Part shown: in pieces, positions 17,837 to 27,057 of the stretch
How positions within the stretch are numbered: the stretch's first letter is position 1
Layout: every line of letters begins with the position of its first letter
Origin: PZPK01 sp965230795
Lineage (GTDB): Bacteria; Pseudomonadota; Gammaproteobacteria; Pseudomonadales; Oleiphilaceae
Direction of reading: 5' to 3'
DNA: 64,000 nucleotides
Assembly (NCBI GenBank): GCA_965230795.1
Contig: OZ246020.1
Location: 3,658,001-3,722,000, forward strand
Translations under genes and position numbers: made by a program
Notes under the pieces: generated by a model
Seen by the model: the letters and a program-made list of their open reading frames with translations, nothing else
Database searches by the model: none
What the model was told of the DNA's origin: nothing

Positions 17837-18514
17837 ATGAGAATATTGCTAGTCGAAGATGATCAGGTCATCACCGGATTAATCACCAAAGGAATGAAAG
17901 AAGCGGGCTATACCATCGACCATGCCGATAACGGTCTAAGCGGTCTGAGTCTGGCTCTCACGGAATCCTACGACGTCGCGATTATCGATCTGATGCTTCC
18001 AGAGCTGGACGGCCTTTCTCTTATCGATCTGGTGAGAAATAAAAAAATCCATCTGCCCATTATCATTCTAAGCGCCAAGCGTTCTGTGGACGAGCGCATC
18101 AGTGGCTTGCAACACGGTGGTGATGATTATCTCACCAAACCATTCTCGTTCAGTGAATTACTGGCCCGCGTCAAAGCATTAATCAGGCGCTCTACTCACG
18201 TCATTGAGCCAACTACCATCGGCTATGAAGATCTGGAACTGGATCTGCTGTCAAGAACAGTCAAACGAGCTGGAAAAAGAATCGACCTGCAACCCAAAGA
18301 ATTTTCGTTGCTTGAATATCTACTTCGCAATCAGGGGCATGTGGTATCAAAAACCATGATCATGGAGCGCGTCTGGGACTATCATTTCGATCCGGGCACC
18401 AATGTCGTCGAGGCACGCGTCAGCAAGCTTCGGGAAAAAATCGACAAGGAATTTGATACTCGCCTGATTCATACCATTCGAGGCCTTGGCTATGTTCTCA
18501 AAACTGGGGATTAA
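17837..18514 (+). CDS. OmpR-family response regulator
   Basis: 225 residues: receiver domain (1-118) with acidic pocket E7-D8-D9, phospho-acceptor D51 in IIDLMLPELDG and K in DYLTKPFS, then an OmpR-type winged-helix DNA-binding domain (about 128-222; LQPKEFSLLEYLLRN, TNVVEARVSKLREK, IRGLGYVL). All phosphorylation residues are present. It overlaps the downstream histidine kinase gene, which is presumably its partner. The porin-like gene after the kinase is a natural candidate target. Confidence 0.95.
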   Translation: MRILLVEDDQVITGLITKGMKEAGYTIDHADNGLSGLSLALTESYDVAIIDLMLPELDGLSLIDLVRNKKIHLPIIILSAKRSVDERISGLQHGGDDYLTKPFSFSELLARVKALIRRSTHVIEPTTIGYEDLELDLLSRTVKRAGKRIDLQPKEFSLLEYLLRNQGHVVSKTMIMERVWDYHFDPGTNVVEARVSKLREKIDKEFDTRLIHTIRGLGYVLKTGD

Positions 18515-19907
18515 ACTGCCCAGAACGCTGACCGTCAGATTAACATTCTGGTATTCCCTGGCATTCAGTATTCTTTTTTTTATCACGCTGGCGGGCATGT
18601 ATCTGGCTGTCGAATCGATTCTGGAATTGCGGTTGAAAGACGATCTTGCAGGTGACATAGAAGAGCTTCAGGCCATTTACCGGGAACAGGGTATTGAGCG
18701 CGTTCAATGGGAGATCAGCCAGGAAATTCAATACGAAGATCCGGAGCACTTCTTTATCAGACTCATTCGATCGGATGGCAGTCCGGTCATCGAATCCGAT
18801 CTCGGAAACTGGTCACAGACAAAAACACCTACCGACCTCCAATCCGCCATCAAACATGACGACCAGATAGTGTTGGAGGAAATCACCCACGAAGATGAAG
18901 ACCTGAGCACTCACACTGCATTTGGCTTGCTTGATTCCGATCTGATTGTTTATTTGGGGGAATCAACTGAAGAGATGCAGGAAGTGATGGAAGCGCTGAT
19001 GATGGCTTCGATCATAGCCTGCTGCCTGATCATCCCGGTGGGTGCTTTGGTTGGCTGGTTTACCGCGCGCAAGGCTGTCATCGGAATCCAGGAAGTGAGT
19101 CGTGCTGCAGGTGACATCAAGGATGGCCAATTTGACCGTCGTGTTTCGCTGCCTTCTCGCGGTGATGAAATTGACGACCTGGCGAATACCTTCAACGCGA
19201 TGGCGGAGCGCATTCGCAAACTGATCGACGAGATGAGGGAAATGACCGATAACATTGCCCATGACCTGCGTAGTCCATTAGCCAGGATTCGGGCCATATC
19301 AGAAACCGTACTGTCTTCCGGAGAGCACGAAGGTGAATACGGTGCCGAGTGCAGAAAAGCTGCGTCGGATACGCTTGAAGAATGCGACCGTTTACTTCAA
19401 ATGATCAATATGACACTGGATGTAGCCGAAGCTGAGGCGGACATCCGGGACGTCCCGGTAGAGGTCATTGACCTGTCGGCACTGGCTGAAGATGCATGCG
19501 AACTGTTCGCACCGCTTGCCGAAGAAAGAGCGATTAGTCTCTCAACCAGGTTGAATAGCCATTGCCAGGTAACAGGGCACAAACACAATTTGCAGCGGAT
19601 GTTGACCAACCTGATTGATAATGCAGTGAAATACACCCCCGAACATGGTGAGGTCATTGTCGCCCTGAATCAGGTAGAAAATGAATTCGTCATCGAAGTC
19701 GCCGACACGGGTGACGGAGTTCCAGAACCAGAGAGGGAGCGGATTTTTGATCGATTTTATCGTTGCGACCAGAGTCGATCCCTTGATGGCTGTGGTTTGG
19801 GACTAAGCTTTTCCCGTGCCGTCGCTCGCGCACATGGTGGCGATATTCGACTTACTCAGCAGCGAGAACTAAAAAGTGTTTTTGAAGTTTCCATTCCCAT
19901 AAGCTAG
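18492..19907 (+). CDS. Sensor histidine kinase
   Basis: 471 residues. Membrane helices at about 18-40 and 168-190 enclose a periplasmic sensor domain of ~125 residues rich in acidic residues; HAMP domain about 190-245; HisKA with phospho-acceptor H257 in NIAHDLRSPLAR; HATPase with NLIDNAVKYTPEHG, VADTGDGVPE and GCGLGLSFSRAVARAHGG. The architecture is that of QseC/PmrB-type kinases. ATG at 18492 overlaps the response-regulator gene by 23 nt, indicating translational coupling. Input signal unknown. Confidence 0.93.
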   Translation: MFSKLGIKLPRTLTVRLTFWYSLAFSILFFITLAGMYLAVESILELRLKDDLAGDIEELQAIYREQGIERVQWEISQEIQYEDPEHFFIRLIRSDGSPVIESDLGNWSQTKTPTDLQSAIKHDDQIVLEEITHEDEDLSTHTAFGLLDSDLIVYLGESTEEMQEVMEALMMASIIACCLIIPVGALVGWFTARKAVIGIQEVSRAAGDIKDGQFDRRVSLPSRGDEIDDLANTFNAMAERIRKLIDEMREMTDNIAHDLRSPLARIRAISETVLSSGEHEGEYGAECRKAASDTLEECDRLLQMINMTLDVAEAEADIRDVPVEVIDLSALAEDACELFAPLAEERAISLSTRLNSHCQVTGHKHNLQRMLTNLIDNAVKYTPEHGEVIVALNQVENEFVIEVADTGDGVPEPERERIFDRFYRCDQSRSLDGCGLGLSFSRAVARAHGGDIRLTQQRELKSVFEVSIPIS

Positions 19908-19956
19908 CTCGCTGGAACCATAAAATAATACTGTCTGGTGCGAAGGAGAGAACAAA

Positions 19957-21051
19957 ATGTTCAGGCTGCTGATAATTATTTGTCTTGTGGCAAGTGGAAG
20001 ATTATGGGCAAACCCTCAGTTAGAGCCAGACGACAATGAGCGCTTTTCGATTGATCTGCTAGCATCCGATGAAAACTGCACCGAATACGAGTTCTCCACC
20101 GTCACCGAATCCGCCGCCTGTTTCGGCGCTGAGCTCACCGGTACGATTCAGCATATTAACGTTGAAAATCATGATGAGGGCTTCGATCAAGGTATTACCG
20201 ATTACGAAGCCGTCCCGGTATTCAAGGCATCCTTTCCACTGGCATCAAAGACCTATCCCTCTGCCTGGCAGGCCAATGTGGTGTTTGAAGGGGAAAAAAA
20301 CAAGGAAGAGTCGAAGACCACCGAAGCCCTGCTTACCCTTATGCATACAGAATCTGAGTTTGGTGTTTTTGTCGGCCTGACTGATCTCGGTGGCATTGAT
20401 CAGGGCAATGACTACATGACCGCTCTTGGTCAAGACATCCTCGGAAGCTACGGTAACTGGGGGGAATCACAGTCTTATGTGGGGGTACTTGCCCGCCCCT
20501 CTGAGTCCCTGTTAGTTATGCTGGCCTATGCCGCCGATCTGGATGAATTTCCTTTTGAAGGAGAGTTGCCAGAGCCTGATGTCGACCAGCTTAATATGAT
20601 TCTCGAATGGGAAGTAGAAGACCTCACCGTAGCCGCTGAATACGAATTTTTCTCTTACGGTCATTCAGATCTGGACGATGATTATGCCTACGGCATCAGT
20701 CTGGCTTATGAATGGGATGCTATTCAACCTTTCCTCAACTATGGCGTCTCATCATTCAATGATGAGGCGGGTCAAGGCAACAAGGTAGATACGACGGAAG
20801 TGAATTTTGGCCTGGATATGGCGTTTGATGAAAGCTGGGGATTGACCGTCGCTGCAGAATGGATTCAGGATGACCGGCGCTTTGACGAAGGCCTCAAGTC
20901 CGATGACATCAAGAATCTGTATGCGGGAATACAATATTTTATAGGCATCGCTCATATCGGCTTGTCGTACTGGCGCTCTGATCAGATTGCCGAGCAGGAC
21001 AACGACAACATTAAACAGCAAATTGATCTGGAATTAGGCCTGGTCTTTTGA
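19957..21051 (+). CDS. Acidic outer-membrane porin-like protein
   Basis: 364 residues with a signal peptide (MFRLLIIICLVASGRLWA, cleavage before NPQ), unusually acidic mature sequence, and regular amphipathic strands (GVFVGLTDLGGIDQ, LTVAAEYEFFSYGH, YGISLAYEW, IQQ..LELGLVF) ending in Phe as outer-membrane barrels do. Resembles general porins rather than a known specific one. Strong GAAGGAGAG before ATG 19957. Located 49 nt after the histidine kinase stop, so probably co-transcribed with or regulated by the two-component system. Confidence 0.75.
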   Translation: MFRLLIIICLVASGRLWANPQLEPDDNERFSIDLLASDENCTEYEFSTVTESAACFGAELTGTIQHINVENHDEGFDQGITDYEAVPVFKASFPLASKTYPSAWQANVVFEGEKNKEESKTTEALLTLMHTESEFGVFVGLTDLGGIDQGNDYMTALGQDILGSYGNWGESQSYVGVLARPSESLLVMLAYAADLDEFPFEGELPEPDVDQLNMILEWEVEDLTVAAEYEFFSYGHSDLDDDYAYGISLAYEWDAIQPFLNYGVSSFNDEAGQGNKVDTTEVNFGLDMAFDESWGLTVAAEWIQDDRRFDEGLKSDDIKNLYAGIQYFIGIAHIGLSYWRSDQIAEQDNDNIKQQIDLELGLVF

Positions 21052-21083
21052 GTGTCGTTGTTTGAAACGATCATCAAACAGCT

Positions 21084-21114
21084 GAAAAAAACCGGTCTCC
21101 TGTTGAGAGACCGG
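21084..21114 (-). terminator. Rho-independent terminator for the Cys-rich gene
   Basis: Perfect 8-bp stem CCGGTCTC (21092-21099) / GAGACCGG (21107-21114) with a 7-nt loop; the A-run at 21085-21091 becomes a U-run after the stem on the minus-strand transcript. It may also slow plus-strand read-through from the porin gene. Confidence 0.85.
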
Positions 21115-21159
21115 AAAGAGTACGGATTTTTTACCAAAGCAATTTAAGCAACGCAGACC

Positions 21160-22257
21160 CTAGTCACAAAAAGCGACCGGCGAAAACTCACACAGCTGTT
21201 CTCGCAAGGCATCGACGTCTTCAATACCACAATCGGGATCATTCAGAACATCCAAGGAATCGCCAGTGCACAACAACTCCTCTCTTTCTCCACTCACTTC
21301 ACCATCTTCAAGAGCGACGCCCAGTACAAAGCCGGTTCCAGCTATATAGTACTTGTACTCTCCGGAATCAGGCTCAGGGGGAACAAACTCTTCTGTCTTG
21401 ATGCAATTTGCTTCGCACGGGAAGTTTGGGTTGTCACCGCCTTCTCCCGCTCCAACATCGCTTGGATTGTCAGCTCCGGCAACATAACGTACAACGTCTT
21501 CTGCTTCACCAAGCAGATATTCCTGTCTATGCGCATCATGAGTCGCCGGTGCGGACTTGATGAGAATACCGGATTTGGCAAGCTCAAGACCTGCTTCAAA
21601 TGATCCGTCCAGATCTGCCAATCGACCATCCTCATAATTACGGGAAACTTCACCGCAATAATGAATATCGCCATTTAATGCCTGGGCGTAATAGTCATCC
21701 GTCACTTCGACTGCCTGTAATTCTCCATCATCTTCCTCAAACACAACATCCACCACGAGACGACAGTTCACACCAAGCACCTCCCTGACTTCATCGGTAA
21801 CCGTTACCACAATGGTCTCCTCGAAATCCTCACCTGCCCTGGATACATGAGTATGGCCGGGCTCTAGCGAGAAATAAGGATTCGAATTATCAGGATCTTC
21901 AACAAAATTTGCCGTATCAAGCAAGCCTTCCGACCCGTACCTGTCTTCGTCGAGTAGATCGCACACATCCTTTCTGGCCTCTTTCTGCTCTCCGCAGAGT
22001 GCCCGGTCCTCCTTATAGGTGGAAAATGCCTCCTCATGGCATTGCCATTTAGTCGGTTCATCATCTCCTACCTGATTGATGCATTTCGCACTGGTTGCGG
22101 CCAATTCCTCTTTGGTTTCATGTAAACAAGAGCGGTACATCTTGTTTGCACTTTTCTCGCATACAGTTTTTCTTTCAAATGCCTGTGCCCAGGTAGCTGG
22201 ACACAACATACAGACTGCCAACACATAGATTGAATAATTTTTTAGTAAGTTGACCAT
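21160..22257 (-). CDS. Secreted cysteine-rich protein of unknown function
   Basis: 365 residues from ATG 22257, which follows AAGGAGAG; the longer frame from 22320 lacks a ribosome site. Signal peptide about 1-26 (ending ATWAQA). The N-terminal third is Cys-rich and helical (VCEKSANKMYRSCLHET, KWQCHEEAFSTYKEDRALC); the middle is beta-rich with VNCRLVVDVVFEEDD, DDYYAQALNGDIHYCGE and YEDGRLADLDGSFEAG, then RQEYLLGEAEDVVRYV; the C-terminus has further Cys. The middle motif recurs, from memory, in uncharacterised secreted proteins of proteobacteria. No catalytic motif recognised. Confidence 0.7.
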   Translation of the reverse strand: MVNLLKNYSIYVLAVCMLCPATWAQAFERKTVCEKSANKMYRSCLHETKEELAATSAKCINQVGDDEPTKWQCHEEAFSTYKEDRALCGEQKEARKDVCDLLDEDRYGSEGLLDTANFVEDPDNSNPYFSLEPGHTHVSRAGEDFEETIVVTVTDEVREVLGVNCRLVVDVVFEEDDGELQAVEVTDDYYAQALNGDIHYCGEVSRNYEDGRLADLDGSFEAGLELAKSGILIKSAPATHDAHRQEYLLGEAEDVVRYVAGADNPSDVGAGEGGDNPNFPCEANCIKTEEFVPPEPDSGEYKYYIAGTGFVLGVALEDGEVSGEREELLCTGDSLDVLNDPDCGIEDVDALREQLCEFSPVAFCD

Positions 22258-22664
22258 GTGATCTCTCCTTATCCTGATTGGAATTTGTTCGCACAGCGTT
22301 GGAACATCATTGCGTGCCATTAAAAATGTACGCCGCCAGTCTCACCGGAATCTCCCGTCGCGATTACCATATGGCAAGGTCTCTGATTAACGCGTTAATG
22401 TTTGCGCAAAGGAGAATTTTGTTGCCCAGCGCCTGGCAGAAATGTGTGTGATGGATTAGTCAATAAGAGTGAGGCGTGCGCGGGCCAAGACCAGATGCCA
22501 GATGCCTCAGAATCAGATTGGAAAGCAATAAGATCATTTCCAAAACTACCAGGACAAAACAGGCTCCATATTGCATTGCCAACATCACGGAACTAAATTG
22601 AATACCAGTTCTCTAAAGTTCCCAAATCACCCCGATCAATTATAATGAAGCGGAGACGCCTTCC
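22258..22664. other. Divergent intergenic region, Cys-rich gene / symporter
   Basis: 407 nt with no credible gene. A TATAAT at 22641-22646 lies 19 nt before the symporter start and could be a -10 only if transcripts are nearly leaderless. Nothing else recognised. Confidence 0.5.
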
Positions 22665-24047
22665 ATGACCTACGCGCTGCCCATTACCGTTGCCATCATC
22701 GCGCTGATATCCATCGCCCTGTCGCCGAAAGCTCGCGAAGCCAGCGGTTTTTTTAAAGGCGCCTCACCGGACGGCAAGGAGCCGGGTTTACTGACGCTGA
22801 TACTGAGCCAGGTAACGACGTGGATATTTGCCCGCTCTCTGCTGAACGCTGCCATTCTCGGTTTCTACTACGGCATCTGGGGCACCATTGCCTACGCGGC
22901 CTACTATCTCTCTTTCCTGACTGGCGGTTTAATCATCGACTCTCTGCGTTTTCGTCATGGCTTTAACAGTGTTCAGGATTTTTTGCGGGACCGCTTCGGT
23001 AGCGTTGGTACCAGCTGCTACAACTTTGTGATCGGTTTGCGCCTGGTCAGCGAAGTTTTCGCCAATATTCTGGTTATAGGTATCCTGTTTGGCAGCGAAG
23101 GCAGCATCAGTTACACCGCCGCAGTGCTGGCCTTTGCCGGCATTACCCTGCTCTATTCCATGCTTGGCGGCCTGCACGCCTCCCTGCGCACCGATGTGTT
23201 CCAAATGCTGATATTTCTCGCCGTATTGATCGCTCTAGTAGCGAGCGCTGTGTGGGCAGGTCATGTGAGTACCGATACCCTCTTTGGTACCGCCTTTGAC
23301 ATCAGCGAACCCGGTCCGATTCTGTTGATTGTTGCGCTGTTGCAGGTCTGGAGCTATCCCATGCATGATCCGGTGATGATGGATCGCGGCTTTCTCGGCA
23401 ATCGCGACGTGACCCGCAAGAGCTTTCTGCATGCTGGCTGGATCAGCATCCTCTGCATCATGGCCTTCGGCTCTCTGGGTGTGATCGCCGGTACCCAGGC
23501 TCTCGACGGTGAAGCCATGAACGCCGTGCTCAATCGTCTGCTTGGCGACCTGCCCATGTTTTTGTTTAATGCCGCGCTGGTGATCTCAGCCATGTCGACC
23601 CTCGACAGTACTTTGTCCAGTTCGGCCAAGCTGGTCGCCGTGGATATGCGTGTATTGCAGCCCTCCATTCAGAATGGCCGGATTGTGATGGTAGGGTTCA
23701 TGCTGATGGGTCTGGCCATGGTGTTCTTCGGCAACAAGGATCTGTTCAGCGCGGTCGCGGTCAGTGGCACTGCATCTATGTATCTGGCACCCGTCATCTT
23801 CTTCTCCCTTTGGGCTGGACGCGAAGAAATCCCGGTCTGGTGTTATGCCGGCAGTTTTTTACTCGCTGTGGGTGGCGCCATTCTGTATTTTCTGGAATCG
23901 TCAGGTCATAGCCAGTGGCTGGGTGATGCTCACAAATACACCAAACTGCTGTGGATCTCGGCGACGGTTCTGATTGGAGGCGTGCTGCTGTTTCTGCTCG
24001 GCAGTATTCGCCCACAAACCCAGGCGGTGCGACCTGCTGCCGGATGA
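22665..24047 (+). CDS. Sodium:solute symporter family transporter
   Basis: 460 residues, largely hydrophobic with about 12-13 membrane helices. The order of segments (YGIWGTIAYAAYYLSFLTGG, GFNSVQDFLRDRFG, LLYSMLGGLHASLRTDVFQM, AALVISAMSTLDSTLSSSAK) fits the SSS (SLC5-like) fold, with the Na2-site Ser/Thr region at STLDSTLSSSAK. Substrate cannot be assigned from sequence. Its stop codon overlaps the metallophosphoesterase start, so the two are translationally coupled, an uncommon pairing. Confidence 0.88.
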   Translation: MTYALPITVAIIALISIALSPKAREASGFFKGASPDGKEPGLLTLILSQVTTWIFARSLLNAAILGFYYGIWGTIAYAAYYLSFLTGGLIIDSLRFRHGFNSVQDFLRDRFGSVGTSCYNFVIGLRLVSEVFANILVIGILFGSEGSISYTAAVLAFAGITLLYSMLGGLHASLRTDVFQMLIFLAVLIALVASAVWAGHVSTDTLFGTAFDISEPGPILLIVALLQVWSYPMHDPVMMDRGFLGNRDVTRKSFLHAGWISILCIMAFGSLGVIAGTQALDGEAMNAVLNRLLGDLPMFLFNAALVISAMSTLDSTLSSSAKLVAVDMRVLQPSIQNGRIVMVGFMLMGLAMVFFGNKDLFSAVAVSGTASMYLAPVIFFSLWAGREEIPVWCYAGSFLLAVGGAILYFLESSGHSQWLGDAHKYTKLLWISATVLIGGVLLFLLGSIRPQTQAVRPAAG

Positions 24048-24892
24048 GCGAAACGCACCTGGGAACGTTACAGGGCCCGCTGCTGGTGTTTGGTGGCCCA
24101 TACAGTAACCTTCAGGCAATCCAGGCCCTGCAAGCCAGGGCCCTCGAACTGAAGATTCCGTCCCAACACATTATCTGTACCGGCGACGTGGTGGCCTATT
24201 GCGGCCAGCCTGAAGCAAGCGTTGAGCTGATTCAGGATTGGGACATTCACGTGGTTCAGGGGAATTGCGAAGAAGCCATCGCTGAAGATGCCAACGACTG
24301 CGGTTGCGGCTTCGAAGAAGGTTCAGTGTGTTCGGCCCTGTCTAACGACTGGTTTAACTTCACCCGTCGCCGGTTGCACGCTTCCCACAAACTCTGGATG
24401 AAGACCTTGCCAACACAATTGCGCTTTAACTTTGCGGGACGATCCGTCGTGGTGTTACATGGAGATGCCGAGCGCAACAACCACTTTGTCTTCGCTTCGT
24501 CTTCTTTGGCCAACAAACAGCAACAGATAAAGGATCTGGATTGCGATGTCGTCATTGGCGGCCACTGCGGTATTCCCTTCGGTCAGACGCTGCCGACCGA
24601 TGCCGACAACAAAGCATGGCTCAATGCCGGGGTCATCGGCATGCCAGCCAACGACGGTAGCTGTGATACCTGGTATATGCTGATGCAAGAAAAATCGGGA
24701 AAGATCGAGTGCCGCTGGCATCGACTCAGCTATGACTGGCAAGGAGCCCAAGCCGCCATGATTCAGGCGGGCCTCAAAGCCGACTATCGTCAGACACTGG
24801 AAACCGGTATCTGGCCCAGCGACTCGGTGCTACCGCCTGAAGAGAAAAGCCAACAGGGAAAGCGACTGAACTGCCCAGCGCTTACCGTATAA
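24044..24892 (+). CDS. Metallophosphoesterase-fold protein with degenerate first motif
   Basis: 282 residues from ATG 24044, which shares ATGA with the upstream stop. It keeps GD at 47-48 with YCGQPE (GDxxxYGxxP-like), GNC at 73-75, HG at 139-140 and GGH at 172-174, all calcineurin-type phosphoesterase motifs. The first motif, normally GDxHSN, is GGPYSN at 17-22: both usual metal ligands (Asp and His) are replaced by Gly18 and Tyr20. It may be inactive or use another metal arrangement. A Cys-rich DCGCGF segment at 85-90 is also unusual. Substrate unknown. Confidence 0.75.
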   Translation: MSETHLGTLQGPLLVFGGPYSNLQAIQALQARALELKIPSQHIICTGDVVAYCGQPEASVELIQDWDIHVVQGNCEEAIAEDANDCGCGFEEGSVCSALSNDWFNFTRRRLHASHKLWMKTLPTQLRFNFAGRSVVVLHGDAERNNHFVFASSSLANKQQQIKDLDCDVVIGGHCGIPFGQTLPTDADNKAWLNAGVIGMPANDGSCDTWYMLMQEKSGKIECRWHRLSYDWQGAQAAMIQAGLKADYRQTLETGIWPSDSVLPPEEKSQQGKRLNCPALTV

Positions 24893-24912
24893 CTGCCCAG
24901 CGCTTACCTTAT
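24869..24912. repeat. 22-bp tandem duplication across the stop codon
   Basis: Units at 24869-24890 and 24891-24912 (each beginning AACTGCCCAGCGCTTACC) differ at one position. The first unit encodes the last residues of the metallophosphoesterase-like protein; the second lies in the 3' untranslated region. Confidence 0.9.
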
Positions 24913-24925
24913 AAAAGTGCCCTGA

Positions 24926-25888
24926 TCAGACTTCTCTATCTTCCAGATTCAGTAAGATTCGTTTCATCTCATCCGGGTCTTTCAGGGCATCGCCAGACAC
25001 CGTTTGCTGTTGATAGCCAGGCAAGTGCAGACTCGACAGTCGACTGATCCAGAAACGCAGCGCAGCAAGCTCCATGCAGAAAGGCCAGGCCAGCTTCTCA
25101 ACTTTCTGCCAGGAGCGCTCGCTCTGATAACCATCCAGCAGGGCTTGCAGACGCCCAGGTTCATGGCACCCTTCTGCATCCGTCGTCCAGTCGTTGGCCA
25201 CCACCGCCAGGTCAAATAACAGGGTTGCATTACAGGCATGGTAAAAGTCGATCACACCGGTAATTTTACCCTGCTCAAACAGCACATTATCCCGGAACAG
25301 ATCACCATGAACGGTGCCCTGAGGACACTCTGCCAGCACAGAATGATAATCCTCATAGCGTTTGATGGACTGATTCAGAAGCTGCGCATCCGGTTCCGCC
25401 AGATGCACCGCCAGAGCGACTGCCTTGGTCTGCATCCAGCCCAGATGTCTCTCCAGCGGACGCGAGGGTTTAAAGCCAGCCAGGGCATTATGCATGCGCG
25501 CCAACCACTGCCCTATCTGCTCACAAGCGGCAGCATCGGGACGCAAATATGAACCGCCGGGCAAACGAGGGACGAGCACGGCCGGCTTGTCTTTCAACTC
25601 CAGCCAAGATGCCCCATCGGACGTTTTCACGGGCGCCGGTACCTGAAACTTCCGTTTCCCCAAAAACTGCGTCAGCTCGCAGAAGTAAGACAGTTCACTG
25701 GCAGGCAGGGTTTCAAAAATGGTCAGGACCCAACGCTGCTCCCTGCCCTTCTCATCCTGAGTGCTGACGAAGAAGTTGGAGTTTTCGATGCCTTCACTAA
25801 TCGCTTTGAATTCGACGAACTCGCCAACCGGGTAATTCTTCACAAAATCGCCAACGTCTTTTGTCGCCAGCCGGGTGAACACCGCCAT
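24926..25888 (-). CDS. thrB: Homoserine kinase-type phosphotransferase (ThrB, APH fold)
   Basis: 320 residues with the pseudomonad-type ThrB pattern: AISEGIENSNFFVST in the N-lobe, HGDLFRDNVLF as catalytic loop and GVIDFYHACNATLLFDLAV as metal-binding loop. Known members phosphorylate homoserine in threonine synthesis. It begins 2 nt after the stop of the iron alcohol dehydrogenase gene, so it sits in a catabolic-looking operon (glutamine synthetase-like, aldehyde and alcohol dehydrogenases). It may therefore act on another amino alcohol; similarity alone favours homoserine. Confidence 0.8.
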   Translation of the reverse strand: MAVFTRLATKDVGDFVKNYPVGEFVEFKAISEGIENSNFFVSTQDEKGREQRWVLTIFETLPASELSYFCELTQFLGKRKFQVPAPVKTSDGASWLELKDKPAVLVPRLPGGSYLRPDAAACEQIGQWLARMHNALAGFKPSRPLERHLGWMQTKAVALAVHLAEPDAQLLNQSIKRYEDYHSVLAECPQGTVHGDLFRDNVLFEQGKITGVIDFYHACNATLLFDLAVVANDWTTDAEGCHEPGRLQALLDGYQSERSWQKVEKLAWPFCMELAALRFWISRLSSLHLPGYQQQTVSGDALKDPDEMKRILLNLEDREV

Positions 25889-25890
25889 AG

Positions 25891-27057
25891 TCAGATCCCC
25901 TCTCCCTTGACCGCACGCTTGAACAGCTCGGCATATTCATCTGCGGAAAGTGCCAGAGGATTACCACCGGCGGCGGGGTCTTCGACCGCCATGCTCCCGA
26001 CGCGCTCGGCCTCCGCATCGTCAATGTCGATATCGGCAAGCGTATTGGGAATGGCAATTGTTTTACGCAAATCCAGCACCCAGCTCAGGACCGCATCAAA
26101 CCCCGAGCCCGGAAGATCCAGGTATCGGGCCAGACGTTCCATCGGAGTACCAATCGCCTCCCGATTGGCCTGCAGAACATAGGGCATCACAATCGCATTC
26201 AGCAGACCATGATGGGCTTCATACAGGGCACCGAGCGTATGCGACAGGGCATGCATAGCACCCAAACCGCGTTGAAATGCCGTTGCCCCCATGGCGGATG
26301 CCACCAGCATCTGCTGCCGAGCTTCCAGATCATCACCTTGCGCACAGGCCTTGGGCAAATATTCTCGAATCAGGCGCATCCCTTCCAGCGCAATGCCCTC
26401 CGCCATGGGGTGATAACCCGGCGCACAGAAGGCTTCCAGATTGTGGGACAAGGCATCCATACCGGTCGCAGCGGTAATATGCGCGGGCAACTTTGTGGTC
26501 AATTCGGGATCGAGCAACACTTTCGCTGGCAACATGGAAGGGTGAAAAATAATGACTTTACGTTGCGCAGCGGTATCAGTAATCACCGATGCTCGCCCTA
26601 CTTCAGAACCAGTACCGGCTGTGGTCGGCAAGGCGATACAGGGCAACAATCCCTCCGTTTTCACCCGCATCCAGTTGTCGCCCTTGTCTTCAAAATCCCA
26701 TAACGGACGTTCCTGGGCGACCATCAATGCAATCGCTTTGGCAGCGTCCATGGCCGACCCTCCGCCCAGAGCGATAATGCCATCATGATGATCCGCCAGA
26801 CATTGGGCGACGCCTGCCGCAACGTTCTCACCGGTGGGATTGCCTTTTACGTCGCTGAAGACCGGAAAAGACACTCCCACTCGCCGCCACTCCGAAAGCA
26901 GCGTCTGTATAAACGGCAAGGCCACCAGACCCGGATCCGAGACCACCAAGGGGTCTCTCATACCTAACTGCTGGCATAGTTCCGGCACCTGTAATGCTGC
27001 GCCAGCACCAACCATCATGGCCGTGGGATAATTCCAGGACGTCATCTGCCTACTCAT
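25891..27057 (-). CDS. Iron-containing alcohol dehydrogenase
   Basis: 388 residues of the Fe-ADH (type III) family: NAD-binding GGGSAMDAAKAIA, PTTAGTGSEVGRASVI and the metal-ligand stretch GMDALSHNLEAFCAPGYHPMAE with further His in LGAMHALSHTLGALYEAHHG. Oxidises a primary alcohol or amino alcohol to the aldehyde. ATG at 27057 (GGAGACGG upstream) overlaps the end of the aldehyde dehydrogenase gene by 8 nt, implying coupled translation. Substrate inferred only from the operon. Confidence 0.9.
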   Translation of the reverse strand: MSRQMTSWNYPTAMMVGAGAALQVPELCQQLGMRDPLVVSDPGLVALPFIQTLLSEWRRVGVSFPVFSDVKGNPTGENVAAGVAQCLADHHDGIIALGGGSAMDAAKAIALMVAQERPLWDFEDKGDNWMRVKTEGLLPCIALPTTAGTGSEVGRASVITDTAAQRKVIIFHPSMLPAKVLLDPELTTKLPAHITAATGMDALSHNLEAFCAPGYHPMAEGIALEGMRLIREYLPKACAQGDDLEARQQMLVASAMGATAFQRGLGAMHALSHTLGALYEAHHGLLNAIVMPYVLQANREAIGTPMERLARYLDLPGSGFDAVLSWVLDLRKTIAIPNTLADIDIDDAEAERVGSMAVEDPAAGGNPLALSADEYAELFKRAVKGEGI

